From positions 4,030,001 to 4,094,000 of the forward strand of contig NZ_CP108476.1 in assembly GCF_036226465.1 (NCBI RefSeq): DNA of 64,000 nucleotides. Direction: 5' to 3'. The DNA comes from Kitasatospora sp. NBC_01250 (GTDB lineage: Bacteria; Actinomycetota; Actinomycetes; Streptomycetales; Streptomycetaceae). Under the pieces are notes generated by a model. It was not told the origin of the DNA. It worked only from the letters and a program-made list of their open reading frames with translations, and did no database searches. Shown piece after piece: positions 38,358 through 46,621 of this stretch (position 1 is its first letter; every line of letters starts with the position of its first letter). The position numbers and the translations under genes were made by a program.

Positions 38358-39143
38358 TCAGATTCCGATCTCGCCGCTGGGGGCGACGTACTGAAGCTGG
38401 TTCACCAGGTAGTCCCAGCCGCCGGTGATCAGCAGGACGCCGACGGCGACCAGCATGCCGCCGCCGATCCGCATGACCCACTGGTAATGCCGCTTGATGA
38501 AGCTGAAAGCACCGAGTGCCTTGCGGAAGGCCAGCGCCGCCACCACGAACGGTAGGCCGAGTCCCAGGCAGTAGACGGCCATCAGGAAAGCTCCGCGCGC
38601 CGCGCTGGCCTGGGTGAACGAGAGCGAGAGCAGGGAGGCCATGGTCGGCCCGGTGCACGGGGCCCAGCCCAGCCCGAAGACGACGCCGAGCAGCGGGGCA
38701 CCGAGCAGGCCGACCACCGGCCGGCGGTGCGAGCGGAACTCGCGGTTGGTGAATCCCGGCAGGAACCCCATGAAGGCCAGGCCCATCAGCACCGTCAGGC
38801 TGCCCAGCACGATGTTCACGGTCTGCCGGTCGTCGCGCAGGGTGTTGCCGAAGTTGCCGAAGAGCGCCCCGAAGGAGATGAAGACCGCCGCGAAGCCCGC
38901 GATGAAGAGCATCGAGCCGGCCAGCATCCGTCCGCGCCGGCGCCCTTGGGCGTCCGCCAGGTCGGCGGCCGAGAAGCCGGTGATGTACGAGAGGTAGCCG
39001 GGGACCAGCGGCAGCACGCAGGGCGAGAAGAACGAGACCAGGCCGGCCGCGACCGCCACCGGGACGGCGAGCAGCAGCGGGCCGCTGCTCACCGTCTGGT
39101 TCATCCCGTTGCCGTCGGCGAGCAGGGTGAGGGCGCCGGTCAC
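38358..39143 (-). CDS. ccdA: Thiol-disulfide transporter CcdA
   Basis: A 261-residue protein with six helices that carries reductant from cytoplasmic thioredoxin to extracytoplasmic ResA. The two redox cysteines are visible: one in FFSPCVLPLVPGYLSYI and one in GWAPCTGPT. The GTG start at 39143 overlaps the resA stop codon (GTGA), so synthesis is coupled to the nearer resA copy. Confidence 0.9.
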   Translation of the reverse strand: MTGALTLLADGNGMNQTVSSGPLLLAVPVAVAAGLVSFFSPCVLPLVPGYLSYITGFSAADLADAQGRRRGRMLAGSMLFIAGFAAVFISFGALFGNFGNTLRDDRQTVNIVLGSLTVLMGLAFMGFLPGFTNREFRSHRRPVVGLLGAPLLGVVFGLGWAPCTGPTMASLLSLSFTQASAARGAFLMAVYCLGLGLPFVVAALAFRKALGAFSFIKRHYQWVMRIGGGMLVAVGVLLITGGWDYLVNQLQYVAPSGEIGI

Positions 39144-39742
39144 GAGTGCTGCTCCGCGAGCAGCGGCTCCAGGATGGCGTCCATGTCGTAGATCGAGACC
39201 GGCCGCATCGCGCGGGCGGCCAGCCGGCCCTGGCGGTCCACGACCATGGTGGTCGGGATGGTCTGCGGGTTGAGGCTGCCCTTGGGGAACTTGAGGATCT
39301 GGGTGCCGTCCGGGTCGTAGATGCTCGGGTAGGTGATCCCCTGGTTCGCCTCGAACTGCCGGGCGTTGGTCGGGTCGGTGTCCCGGGTGTTGATGCCCAG
39401 GAACTCCACGCCCTGGTCCTTGTACTTCTGGTACGACTGCTCCAGCCCGGCGGCCTCCTTGCGGCAGGGCGAGCACCAGGAGCCCCAGATGTTGATCACC
39501 ACGATCTTGCCGGTGTAGTCCGAGAGCGCGACCTGCTTGTTCTCCAGGTCCTTGCCCGAGATCGCCGGGGCCGGCTTCCGGTTGGCCAGCGGAACGGTGT
39601 CCACGCCGCCGGTGCCGGTGATGAATCCGGTTTGGGCGTCGGCACTGCCGCCGCTGCCGGTCGAGCTGCAGCCGGCGAGGGCGAGAACGGCGGCTGCCGC
39701 GGTGAAAAGCGCGGCCAGGCGGAAGCGGGGCGTACCAGACAT
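39140..39742 (-). CDS. resA: Thioredoxin-like lipoprotein ResA, downstream copy (CSPC)
   Basis: A 200-residue TlpA/ResA-type lipoprotein that reduces apocytochrome c cysteines before heme attachment. The lipobox is LALAGC (Cys25). The active site is WCSPC, the same CxPC arrangement as most TlpA proteins. It is about 86 percent identical by my residue count to the next gene upstream, from which it evidently arose by tandem duplication. This copy is the one coupled to ccdA. Confidence 0.9.
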   Translation of the reverse strand: MSGTPRFRLAALFTAAAAVLALAGCSSTGSGGSADAQTGFITGTGGVDTVPLANRKPAPAISGKDLENKQVALSDYTGKIVVINIWGSWCSPCRKEAAGLEQSYQKYKDQGVEFLGINTRDTDPTNARQFEANQGITYPSIYDPDGTQILKFPKGSLNPQTIPTTMVVDRQGRLAARAMRPVSIYDMDAILEPLLAEQHS

Positions 39743-39775
39743 GTGAAAAGTTTCGCATGACAGTTCAGGGCGTTT

Positions 39776-39809
39776 CAGGGGGGTCGGCAGTTGCGTGTCG
39801 ACCCCCCTG
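39776..39809 (-). terminator. Leader/terminator hairpin of resA unit 1
   Basis: A 14-bp stem (CAGGGGGGTCG at the base, one G-T wobble) with a 6-base loop, between the two resA genes. It is the counterpart of the hairpin at 40486-40519. Confidence 0.6.
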
Positions 39810-39849
39810 TGAACTGCGGGTGTAAAGATCCTTTAAGCGCCGATCGGCG

Positions 39850-40452
39850 TCAGGAATGCTGCTCCGCGAGCAGCGGCTCCAGGAGGGTGTCCAGGTCGTG
39901 GCTCGAGACCGCCCGCATCGCGCGGGCGGCCAGCCGGCCCTGGCGGTCCACGACCAGGGTGGCCGGCAGGGCCTGCAGGTCGACGCTGCCCTTGGGGAAC
40001 TTGAGGATCTGGGTGCCGTCCGGGTCGTAGATGCTCGGGTAGGCGATCCCGTGGTTCTCCTCGAACTGCCGGGCGTTGGTCGGGTCGGTGTCCCGGGTGT
40101 TGATGCCCAGGAACTCCACGCCCTGGTCCTTGTACTTCTGGTACGACTGCTCCAGCCCGGCAGCCTCGCTACGGCAGGCCGAGCACCAGGAGCCCCAGGC
40201 GTTGATCACCACGATCTTGCCGGTGTAGTCCGAGAGCGCGACCTGCTTGTTCTCCAGGTCCTTGCCCGAGATCGCCGGGGCCGGCTTCCGGTTCGCCGGT
40301 GGGACCGTGCCCAGCCCGTCCTGGCCGGCGACGAACCCGCCCTGGGCGTCGGCACTGCCGCCGCTGCCGGTCGAGCTGCAGCCGGCGAGCGCCAGCACGG
40401 CGGCTGCAGCGGTGAAAAGCGCGGCCAGGCGGAAACGGGGCGTGCCAGACAT
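39850..40452 (-). CDS. resA: Thioredoxin-like lipoprotein ResA, upstream copy (CSAC)
   Basis: A 200-residue paralogue of the adjacent ResA with the same lipobox (Cys25). Its active site is WCSAC instead of WCSPC, so the second variable position is Ala rather than Pro. The Pro at this position affects redox potential in thioredoxin-like proteins, so the two copies may differ in role. It is separated from ccdA by the other copy and has its own hairpin-containing leader. Confidence 0.88.
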   Translation of the reverse strand: MSGTPRFRLAALFTAAAAVLALAGCSSTGSGGSADAQGGFVAGQDGLGTVPPANRKPAPAISGKDLENKQVALSDYTGKIVVINAWGSWCSACRSEAAGLEQSYQKYKDQGVEFLGINTRDTDPTNARQFEENHGIAYPSIYDPDGTQILKFPKGSVDLQALPATLVVDRQGRLAARAMRAVSSHDLDTLLEPLLAEQHS

Positions 40453-40485
40453 GTGAAAAGTCTCGCACGGTAGTTGAAGGTGTTT

Positions 40486-40519
40486 CAGGGGGGTCGGCAG
40501 TTCTCTGCCGACCCCCCTG
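40486..40519 (-). terminator. Leader/terminator hairpin of resA unit 2
   Basis: Perfect 15-bp stem (CAGGGGGGTCGGCAG and complement) with a 4-base loop, between the phosphatase stop and the upstream resA. It may end the hemL-phosphatase transcript or attenuate entry into the ccs genes. Confidence 0.65.
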
Positions 40520-40568
40520 TGAACTGGGACTGTAAAGATCCTTTAAATGCCGATCGGCGTTAAGCGGA

Positions 40569-41246
40569 TCAAGCCCCGAAACTCTTGCCCACCGGCTTGT
40601 CACCCTTGCCGCCCTTGCCCACCAGGTGGGCCGGCAGCAGATCCCGGGCCGGCTCGCGGTAGCCGACCGAGACCAGCTTGTCCCCCTCGTAGGTGAAGCT
40701 GGTCAGCGAGGCCAGCGAGCACTGCCGCTTGCGCGGGTCGTGCCACAGCCTGCGCTTCTCGGCGAAGGAGCGGGCGATCCAGATCGGCAGCTGGTGGCTG
40801 ACGCAGACCGCCTCGTGCCCGCGCGCGGCGTCCCGCGCCCCGGCGAGCGCGCCCATCATCCGCACCGCCAGCTCCACGTACGGCTCGCCCCAGGACGGGC
40901 GCAGCGGGTTGACCAGGTACTTCCAGTAGCGCGGGTTGCGCAGCGAGCCGTCGCCGACGCCGAAGGTCTTGCCCTCGAAGATGTTGTCGGCCTCGATCAG
41001 GCGCTCGTCCACCGCGACGGTGAGACCGTGCGACTTGGCGGTCGGCTCGGCCGTCTCCTGGGCGCGCTCCAGCGGGGAGGCGACCACGTGGGTGATGTCG
41101 CGGTCGGCCAGGTGCTCGGCGACCCGGTCGGCCATCTGCCGGCCCAGCTCGGACAGGTGGTAGTCGGGCAGCCGCCCGTAGAGCACGCCCTCGGGGTTGT
41201 GCACCTCGCCGTGGCGCACCAGGTGCACCACCGTGGTCTCGGTCAT
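40569..41246 (-). CDS. Histidine phosphatase superfamily protein (phosphoglycerate mutase-like)
   Basis: A 225-residue enzyme. The phospho-His motif is [12 protein letters not shown] near residue 10; the second His is in [12 protein letters not shown], and [13 protein letters not shown] provides the Arg/Glu pocket. Substrate is unknown; many such proteins are general phosphatases rather than mutases. The C-terminal basic tail ([15 protein letters not shown]) is unusual. Its start overlaps the hemL stop by 4 bases, so the two are coupled. Confidence 0.85.
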   Translation of the reverse strand: MTETTVVHLVRHGEVHNPEGVLYGRLPDYHLSELGRQMADRVAEHLADRDITHVVASPLERAQETAEPTAKSHGLTVAVDERLIEADNIFEGKTFGVGDGSLRNPRYWKYLVNPLRPSWGEPYVELAVRMMGALAGARDAARGHEAVCVSHQLPIWIARSFAEKRRLWHDPRKRQCSLASLTSFTYEGDKLVSVGYREPARDLLPAHLVGKGGKGDKPVGKSFGA

Positions 41247-42577
41247 CGCAGCTCCTCCGCGGGCTTGGCCAGCGCCGCGGCGCGGGCGGCGGCGGGCAGC
41301 GCGGCGGCGATCCGCTCGATCGCGCGCTCGTCGTGGGAGGCCGAGACGAACCAGGACTCGAAGGCCGACGGCGGCAGGTAGACGCCGTCCGCGAGCAGGC
41401 TGTGGAAGAACTCGGTGAAGCGGAAGGCCTCCTGACGCTTCGCGGAGGCGTAGTCGGTGACCGGCTCCTCGGTGAAGAAAACCGAGAACATGGTGCCCGC
41501 CTTCTGCAGCCGGTGCGCCACGCCCTCCTTGGTCAGCGCCTCGGAGACCAGGCCGGAGACCGTGTCGGCGACCCGGCCGAGGGTCGCGTAGACCTCGTCG
41601 GTGCAGGCCCGCAGCTGGGCCAGGCCGGCCGCGGTGGCGACCGGGTTCCCGGAGAGCGTGCCGGCCTGGTAGACCGGGCCGGCCGGGGCCAGGTGGGCCA
41701 TCACGTCGGCGCGACCGCCGAAGGCCGCGGCCGGGAAGCCGCCGCCCATCACCTTGCCGAAGGTCAGCAGGTCGGGCGCCCAGCCCTCGCCTGCCGCCTC
41801 CAGGCCGTACCAGCCCGCCTTGGAGACGCGGAAGCCGGTCATCACCTCGTCCGAGATGAAGAGCGCGCCGTTCTCCTGGCAGAGCCGGGCCAGGCCGGCG
41901 TTGAAACCGGGCCCCGGCGGGACCACGCCCATGTTGCCGGGGGCGGCCTCGGTGATCACGCAGGCGATCTCGCCCGGGTGCCGGGCGAAGGCCTCCGCCA
42001 CGGCGGCCAGGTCGTTGTACGGCACCACGATGGTGTCGCCCGCCTGGGCGCCGGTCACGCCCGGGGTGTCCGGCAGCGCGAAGGTGGCGACGCCGGAGCC
42101 GGCCGCGGCCAGCAGCGCGTCCACGTGGCCGTGGTAGCAGCCGGCGAACTTGACGACCTTGGCCCGGCCGGTGAAACCGCGGGCCAGCCGGATCGCGGAC
42201 ATGGTCGCCTCGGTGCCCGAGGAGACCAGGCGGACCTGCTCGACCGGAGCCACCCGGGCCACGATCTCCTCGGCCAGCTCGACCTCGCCCTGACCGGGGG
42301 TGCCGAACGAGGTGCCCTTGCCGACGGCCTCGCGCACCGCCTCCAGGACGGCCGGGTGCGCGTGGCCCAGGATCATCGGGCCCCAGGAGCAGACCAGGTC
42401 GACGTACTCGCGGCCGTCGGCGTCGGTCAGGTAGGGGCCGTTGCCCGAGACCATGAAGCGCGGGGTGCCGCCGACGGCGCGGAAGGCGCGCACCGGGGAG
42501 TTGACCCCGCCGGGGGTCACGGCCGAGGCGCGCTCGAAGAGCGACTGGGACTGGGGTGCTTCATAGGGGTAGCTCAC
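41243..42577 (-). CDS. hemL: Glutamate-1-semialdehyde 2,1-aminomutase
   Basis: A 444-residue PLP enzyme that makes 5-aminolevulinate from glutamate-1-semialdehyde, the product of HemA encoded 11 kb away. The PLP Lys is in [35 protein letters not shown] and YHGHVDALL are further signatures. The GTG at 42577 is preceded by AGAGGATG and gives the standard N-terminus ([20 protein letters not shown]). The rest of the heme genes in the window lie behind rex. Confidence 0.93.
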   Translation of the reverse strand: MSYPYEAPQSQSLFERASAVTPGGVNSPVRAFRAVGGTPRFMVSGNGPYLTDADGREYVDLVCSWGPMILGHAHPAVLEAVREAVGKGTSFGTPGQGEVELAEEIVARVAPVEQVRLVSSGTEATMSAIRLARGFTGRAKVVKFAGCYHGHVDALLAAAGSGVATFALPDTPGVTGAQAGDTIVVPYNDLAAVAEAFARHPGEIACVITEAAPGNMGVVPPGPGFNAGLARLCQENGALFISDEVMTGFRVSKAGWYGLEAAGEGWAPDLLTFGKVMGGGFPAAAFGGRADVMAHLAPAGPVYQAGTLSGNPVATAAGLAQLRACTDEVYATLGRVADTVSGLVSEALTKEGVAHRLQKAGTMFSVFFTEEPVTDYASAKRQEAFRFTEFFHSLLADGVYLPPSAFESWFVSASHDERAIERIAAALPAAARAAALAKPAEELR

Positions 42578-42642
42578 GAGACCACATCCTCTCAAACGGC
42601 GCCGCTCTCAAATCGTGTCCTTTACCTCTGCATGTCGGGGCC

Positions 42643-42662
42643 GATCATCTGGAACGATGATC
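42643..42662. promoter_or_regulatory. Short inverted repeat upstream of hemL
   Basis: GATCATC and its exact complement GATGATC are separated by 6 bases, 66 bp before the hemL start, in a space shared with the divergent gene at 42872. It could be an operator; no family is recognised. Confidence 0.3.
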
Positions 42663-42871
42663 CGTGTGCGGCCACGGTCGGTTCATCCCGCACACTGGAG
42701 AGCGCGGCGACGCGCCCCGGTGCGGGGCTGGGCGCGATGTGACGTGATGCGGTCGACGCTGGCCGGGCACGGCGCACAATCGCTGACATAACGGGAAAAA
42801 GGGACATCCGGCGGGACACCGGAGGTCCGGGGGTCTGTCGATTCCGGCGAATTCCGGTGAGGATGGTCCGA

Positions 42872-43450
42872 GTGTCCGAGGAGCAGGACGGCTTCGAGGA
42901 GGCCACGGGGGCCGGCCGCAAGGCCGCCCGCGCGGGAAGGGGAAGGCGGGGTGAGGGACGCGTGGGGGTGACGTACAAGTACTTCGGCGCACCCGACCGC
43001 GCGACCGCCGCGAGAGTCCCCACCGCGCTCGGCCCCGGGGGGCTGGGGCTGGACGCCGGCGAGCTCGGCTCGCTCGGGCGCCTCGGCGACCTGATGGAGA
43101 CCAGCGGCTCCCCCACCGGCCACCTCTCCACCAAGATCAAACCGGAGACCATGAGCGCCATGGTCCTCACCGGCATCGAGGGCGTCCCGCTCCACCAGGT
43201 CCCGCCGCTCGAACTGGTCGTGCTGCACCCCGACTACGCGGTGGTCCAGCTGCCCCACACCGTGGTCGAGCCCCTGCGCAAGGCGGACGAGACCGAGCTG
43301 GGCGCGGCCGCCTTCATCTGGTCCACCGTCCCCGACCGGCGCGGGCCGCGGGACGCGTTCGTGATCTACACGATGCTGCACGAGTGGCAGGACTTCGCCA
43401 ACCGGCTGCACGACGCGGGGCACCAGCTGTACTGCCTGGTGTGGCCGTGA
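42872..43450 (+). CDS. Conserved hypothetical protein beside hemL
   Basis: A 192-residue soluble protein that I recognise only as a conserved streptomycete gene found next to hemL. The first 35 residues are charged and low-complexity. The conserved part begins VTYKYFGAPD and includes LSTKIKPETMSAMVLTGIEG and AAFIWSTVPDRRGPRDAF; it ends HDAGHQLYCLVWP. No catalytic motif is evident. The GTG at 42872 has GTGAGG 9 bases upstream; a later GTG at the VTYKYFG region is also possible. Confidence 0.65.
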   Translation: MSEEQDGFEEATGAGRKAARAGRGRRGEGRVGVTYKYFGAPDRATAARVPTALGPGGLGLDAGELGSLGRLGDLMETSGSPTGHLSTKIKPETMSAMVLTGIEGVPLHQVPPLELVVLHPDYAVVQLPHTVVEPLRKADETELGAAAFIWSTVPDRRGPRDAFVIYTMLHEWQDFANRLHDAGHQLYCLVWP

Positions 43451-43465
43451 GCTGACCCGCATGGG

Positions 43466-43494
43466 GTGGGAAGTCGGGCGGGCCGGCTTCCCAC
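43466..43494. terminator. Convergent terminator hairpin
   Basis: A 12-bp stem with one G-T pair (GTGGGAAG at the base, 5-base loop) between the hypothetical gene and the SGNH hydrolase gene. Confidence 0.6.
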
Positions 43495-43509
43495 ACTCAC
43501 GTGGCGGGC

Positions 43510-45159
43510 TCAGCCGTGCAGGTAGACAATGCCGAGCTTGGTGAGCTGCCAGAGCTGGGCCGGTGCGCCGGTGTCGGCGGCGAGTTCCACGATCGGGTTG
43601 TTCTGGGCGTCGTGGTCGGCGCTGACGGTGGCGACCTTGGTGGTGTCCTGGGAGTCGGCCAGCTTGTACTGGTTCTGGCCGGCGGGCTCGAAGATCCAGT
43701 GCTGGTTGCCGCCGCCGTTGCAGCCCCACTGTTCGAGGCGGGTGCCGGGGGCGGTGGCCGCGCCGGTGGCGTCCAGGCACATGGTGCGGTTGCCGCTGAA
43801 GTCCAGTTCGTAGCTGCCGCCGGGCTTGGCCTCCAGCACGAAGGACTGGTTGAGGCCGCCGTCCGCCGGATAGTTGATGGCGAGTCGGCCGTTGGTGGCG
43901 TCGCCGTAGGTCCCGCCGCCCGCGAAGTCGAGCACCTGGCCGGTGGCGGCGTTGGTCAGCTGGTACCAGGCGCCGTCCTCGGGGACGTCGCCGAAGGGCT
44001 GACCTAGCGTCAGCGGCATGATCGTGGTGCCGTCGGCCTGGTCCAGGGTGCAGTAGGCCTCCTGCTGGCCGGGCTCGTTGTAGAACTCGCCCAGGCAGTT
44101 GCCCTCGGCCTGGTAGCCGGCGACCCGGGGGTGGTAGGACTGCCGGATCTCGTTCTCGCAGAGCGAGAGGATGCCGATCGAGTAGTCGCAGCCGTTGCGG
44201 GTGTTCTCCGAGAGGTCGATCACGTCGCCGTTGGTGTACTCGTAGGGCGAGGTGGTCCACTCGGCGCAGACCTCGTGGCCGTAGGTGACCCGGCGCTGGT
44301 CCAGGAAGCGCACCCCGGGCACGGCCTCGGCGGCCTGGCGCAGCGCGTCGTCGAAGGTCGGCACCACCCAGTTGTGGCCCCAGGCCAGGTCCTCGGGGAA
44401 GGCCGGGCAGCCCTGGGCCACCTTGGTCGCGTAGTCGTTGCTGCGGATGTCGGGGGTGATCGGGGTGAAGTACGACTGGTAGACCAGCTGGTAGTCACCG
44501 TCCGCGTAGCCGGCGGCGCGCATGGTCTGGCGGACGTCGGTGAGCGCGGCGGTCACCTTGGGGATCACCGCGGCGGCCCGCTGGGTGATGGTGGCGCTGC
44601 CGATGGTGTCCCGGCAGCCCTGCGACTTGGGGATCGGGAAGTACTGCCCGAGGCAGCTCTCCATGATGCCGCTGAAGTCGAAGTCGTCGTTGGCGCCGAT
44701 CGTGACGACGACCATCTTGACGTCGTACTTGCCCGCGGTCTGGGCGAGTTGGGCGTCCTGCTTGGGCTCGCCGAAGTCGCCGCTGCCGCCGCCGGTGACC
44801 TTGGCCAGGGTCGGATCACTGACCAGGTCGCCGGTCTGGGCCCCGGAGCAGGCCAGGTCGACGGCGGTGACGCCGGACAGGCCGGTGTCGAAGATCTCCG
44901 ACTGGGGGTGCCGGTGGCAGTAGTCCTTGGGGCCGTCGGTGCCGGCGAAGTAGCCGTCGTTGGTGTCCGTCCCGGCGCCCTCGCCGGAGATCGCGCTGTC
45001 GCCCAGCGAGACCACCGCGCTGGGCAACGCGGCCCGCGGCGACGGGGAGTCGGCGGCGGCGTGGGCCGGTGGGGCGCCGGTGGCCAGGCCGATGGTGGCG
45101 ACCAGTGCGGCGACCGCGAGCAGCACGGTGGGCGGACCGGATGTGAGCTTCCTGATCAC
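43510..45159 (-). CDS. Secreted SGNH/GDSL hydrolase with C-terminal ricin-B-type lectin domain
   Basis: A 549-residue secreted enzyme. The signal peptide ends around APPAHAA. The SGNH nucleophile block is VVSLGDSAISGEGAG; VVVTIGANDDFDF gives the Gly/Asn block and SYHPRVAGYQAEG holds the catalytic His. Numerous Cys suggest disulfides. Residues about 405-545 form a beta-trefoil: YQLTNAATGQVLDFAGG and TRLEQWGCNGGGNQHWIFE (QxW motifs). It probably cleaves an ester while binding a glycan. The GTG at 45159 has AAGGAG 6 bases upstream. Confidence 0.85.
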   Translation of the reverse strand: MIRKLTSGPPTVLLAVAALVATIGLATGAPPAHAAADSPSPRAALPSAVVSLGDSAISGEGAGTDTNDGYFAGTDGPKDYCHRHPQSEIFDTGLSGVTAVDLACSGAQTGDLVSDPTLAKVTGGGSGDFGEPKQDAQLAQTAGKYDVKMVVVTIGANDDFDFSGIMESCLGQYFPIPKSQGCRDTIGSATITQRAAAVIPKVTAALTDVRQTMRAAGYADGDYQLVYQSYFTPITPDIRSNDYATKVAQGCPAFPEDLAWGHNWVVPTFDDALRQAAEAVPGVRFLDQRRVTYGHEVCAEWTTSPYEYTNGDVIDLSENTRNGCDYSIGILSLCENEIRQSYHPRVAGYQAEGNCLGEFYNEPGQQEAYCTLDQADGTTIMPLTLGQPFGDVPEDGAWYQLTNAATGQVLDFAGGGTYGDATNGRLAINYPADGGLNQSFVLEAKPGGSYELDFSGNRTMCLDATGAATAPGTRLEQWGCNGGGNQHWIFEPAGQNQYKLADSQDTTKVATVSADHDAQNNPIVELAADTGAPAQLWQLTKLGIVYLHG

Positions 45160-45207
45160 GCAGACTCCTTGGTGGGGGTGGCGGAGCTGTGCGGTGAGCG
45201 GGTTCAC

Positions 45208-45236
45208 ATGGTAGGTACTGACAAGTAACGCAACAA
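45208..45236 (-). promoter_or_regulatory. Candidate promoter of the SGNH-lectin gene
   Basis: On the minus strand TTGTTG and TACCAT are separated by 17 bp, about 48 bp before the start codon: a fair match to a housekeeping sigma promoter. Confidence 0.4.
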
Positions 45237-45316
45237 GGCTCGCGGCAACAGAAGTTGAGCCCCACTCATATAGCCAGGCGGAGAAGGGCCGCGCGGACAG
45301 GCCAAAGCCGCCGCCA

Positions 45317-45339
45317 GTCGTCTCAGGAGGGGAGACGAC
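45317..45339 (-). terminator. Hairpin after the first chaplin
   Basis: A perfect 8-bp stem (GTCGTCTC / GAGACGAC, 7-base loop), 25 bp past the chaplin stop codon. Confidence 0.45.
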
Positions 45340-45364
45340 GGACGACGGCTTCGCCAGGGGTGGA

Positions 45365-45604
45365 TCAGCCCTCGTTGACGCAGGTGTTGCCGAACGCCGG
45401 GTTCAGCAGACCGATCACGTCGATGCTGTTGCCGCAGGCGTTGACCGGAACGTGCACCGGGACCTGGATCAGGTTGCCGGAGAGGACACCGGGGGAGCCG
45501 ACCGCGGCACCCTCGGCGCCCGCGCTGGCCATGGCGGTCCCGGCACCCGCGGCCACGATGCCGACCACGGCGGCGCCGACAGCGGCAGCCTTCTTGACGC
45601 TCAT
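45365..45604 (-). CDS. Short chaplin
   Basis: A 79-residue secreted protein: signal peptide to about residue 27 (GTAMA), then one chaplin domain with GSPGVLSGNLIQVPVHVPVN, Cys in NACGNSID and Cys in GNTCVN. Chaplins assemble into amphipathic amyloid layers on aerial hyphae and spores. There is no sortase signal, so this is the short class. RBS AAGGAG lies 8 bases before the ATG. An ECF-type promoter motif lies upstream. Confidence 0.92.
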   Translation of the reverse strand: MSVKKAAAVGAAVVGIVAAGAGTAMASAGAEGAAVGSPGVLSGNLIQVPVHVPVNACGNSIDVIGLLNPAFGNTCVNEG

Positions 45605-45646
45605 ATTGAGTCTCCTTGTTGCTGAGCACGATGCGTGCATGACCAG

Positions 45647-45673
45647 CAACGACCCCATACCGCGAGGGGTTGC
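45647..45673 (-). promoter_or_regulatory. Candidate ECF-type (sigma-BldN-like) promoter of the chaplin
   Basis: On the minus strand GCAAC is followed after 17 bp by CGTTG, 43 bp before the chaplin ATG. The rsbN upstream region has GTAAC, 17 bp, CGTTG. AAC at -35 and CGT at -10 fit ECF sigma factors, and chaplin genes are known BldN targets. Assignment to BldN is inference. Confidence 0.5.
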
Positions 45674-45857
45674 GGCCCACCCCGCCGAATTCACCCGTTT
45701 GCGCGCAGCCACCCGGCCCACCGCCCCTGCCCGGACCGCGTGTGCAGGCGATCGGGTGATCCAGGACGGTGCCCGTTTCCGGCCGCGCCGGTGCTCGTTC
45801 TATGTCGGGAAGCCGCTTCACACCGTCAGCAATCGTAGGCAGAAAGAGAATTCCGTC

Positions 45858-46097
45858 ATGCGCAAGCTCGTCCACGGCGCGTTCGGCGTGGCCGCCGCCG
45901 CCGCTCTGATCATCGGTGGCGCGTCCGCCGCCTCGGCCAACGCGGGTGCCGAGGGTGCCGCGGTCGGTTCGCCCGGTGTGCTCTCCGGCAACCTGATCCA
46001 GGTCCCCGTGCACGTTCCGGTGAACCTCTGCGGCAACAGCATCGGCCTCGTCACCATCCTGAACCCGGCCTTCGGCAACACCTGCGTCAACGCCTGA
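45858..46097 (+). CDS. Short chaplin
   Basis: A 79-residue chaplin: basic start MRKLVHGAFG, signal peptide to about residue 29 (SAASA), chaplin domain with LIQVPVHVPVNLCGNSIGL and GNTCVNA. The mature domain differs from its divergent neighbour at few positions: Leu for Ala before Cys and the GLVTI segment. RBS is a purine stretch, AGAAAGAGAA, before the ATG. It is divergent from the chaplin at 45604; I see no BldN-like motif in its own upstream region. Confidence 0.92.
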   Translation: MRKLVHGAFGVAAAAALIIGGASAASANAGAEGAAVGSPGVLSGNLIQVPVHVPVNLCGNSIGLVTILNPAFGNTCVNA

Positions 46098-46179
46098 CCA
46101 CCAGGACGGTAATTCCGGTCCGCCGCCCGCTCGAATCGCCGGGCTTTCGCCCGGCTGAGTGAATTCGGGCCGGTCGGCC

Positions 46180-46207
46180 GGAACCTTCCGATCGCCCATC
46201 CTGTTTC
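46180..46207 (+). promoter_or_regulatory. Weak ECF-type promoter candidate before the third chaplin
   Basis: GGAAC and TGTTTC are separated by 17 bp, about 77 bp upstream of the ATG. The -10 has TGTT where the other two sites have CGTT, so this is the weakest of the three. Confidence 0.3.
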
Positions 46208-46283
46208 GCCCGGTACCCGGGACGACCGGGACGACGAAGTGTCCGACCGAAGTGCTCCCGGGAAATCAACGGAGGAATAACTC

Positions 46284-46526
46284 ATGCGCAAGTTCTCGAA
46301 GTCCCTCGTCCTGACCACCGCCGCTGCGGGCCTGCTGCTGGCCGGTGCCGGCGCGGCCAACGCCAGCTCGGGCGCCCAGGGCGTCGCGGCCGGCTCGCCC
46401 GGCGTGCTGTCCGGCAACGCCATCCAGGTCCCGATCCACATCCCGGTGAACCTGTGCGGCAACACCATCGACGTGATCGGCGCGCTGAACCCGGCGTTCG
46501 GCAACACCTGCGCCAACGCGGGCTGA
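46284..46526 (+). CDS. Short chaplin
   Basis: An 80-residue chaplin with signal peptide to about residue 27 (AANAS) and domain IQVPIHIPVNLCGNTIDVIG followed by NPAFGNTCANAG. RBS GGAGGAATAAC before the ATG is strong. Its Ile-rich strand (VPIHIPV) is a small variation on the family. It is probably cotranscribed with the next chaplin across a 95-bp gap containing a hairpin. Confidence 0.92.
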   Translation: MRKFSKSLVLTTAAAGLLLAGAGAANASSGAQGVAAGSPGVLSGNAIQVPIHIPVNLCGNTIDVIGALNPAFGNTCANAG

Positions 46527-46550
46527 GCCACCCCCCGCTGACCCGGCGCC

Positions 46551-46590
46551 GCGGGCTGTGCGGCCGCCTCCCCCTGGCAGCACAGCCCGC
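46551..46590 (+). promoter_or_regulatory. Hairpin between the third and fourth chaplins
   Basis: An 11-bp stem (GCGGGCTGTGC and complement) with a long loop, 24 bp after the third chaplin. It may partly terminate or balance expression of the two genes. Confidence 0.45.
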
Positions 46591-46621
46591 CACCCCGTGA
46601 TGATCCCCTAGGAGATCCCCC

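Larger units (their letters stand above)
39140..40560 (-). repeat. Tandem duplication of resA with its leader (two units of about 710 bp)
   Basis: Unit 1 is 39140-39849 and unit 2 is 39850-40560. Each contains a resA gene plus a leader with the same hairpin and the same shared tail (AAAGATCCTTTAA followed by GCCGATCGGC). Coding identity is patchy: the signal region and residues about 53-85 are the same, while residues 38-52 and the C-terminal 50 differ. Confidence 0.9.

Noticed and set aside
39807..39815. CTGTGAAC repeats near resA as Rex sites
   Set aside because: The second half-site (TTCACA) is missing in both copies; the bases belong to the duplicated hairpin.
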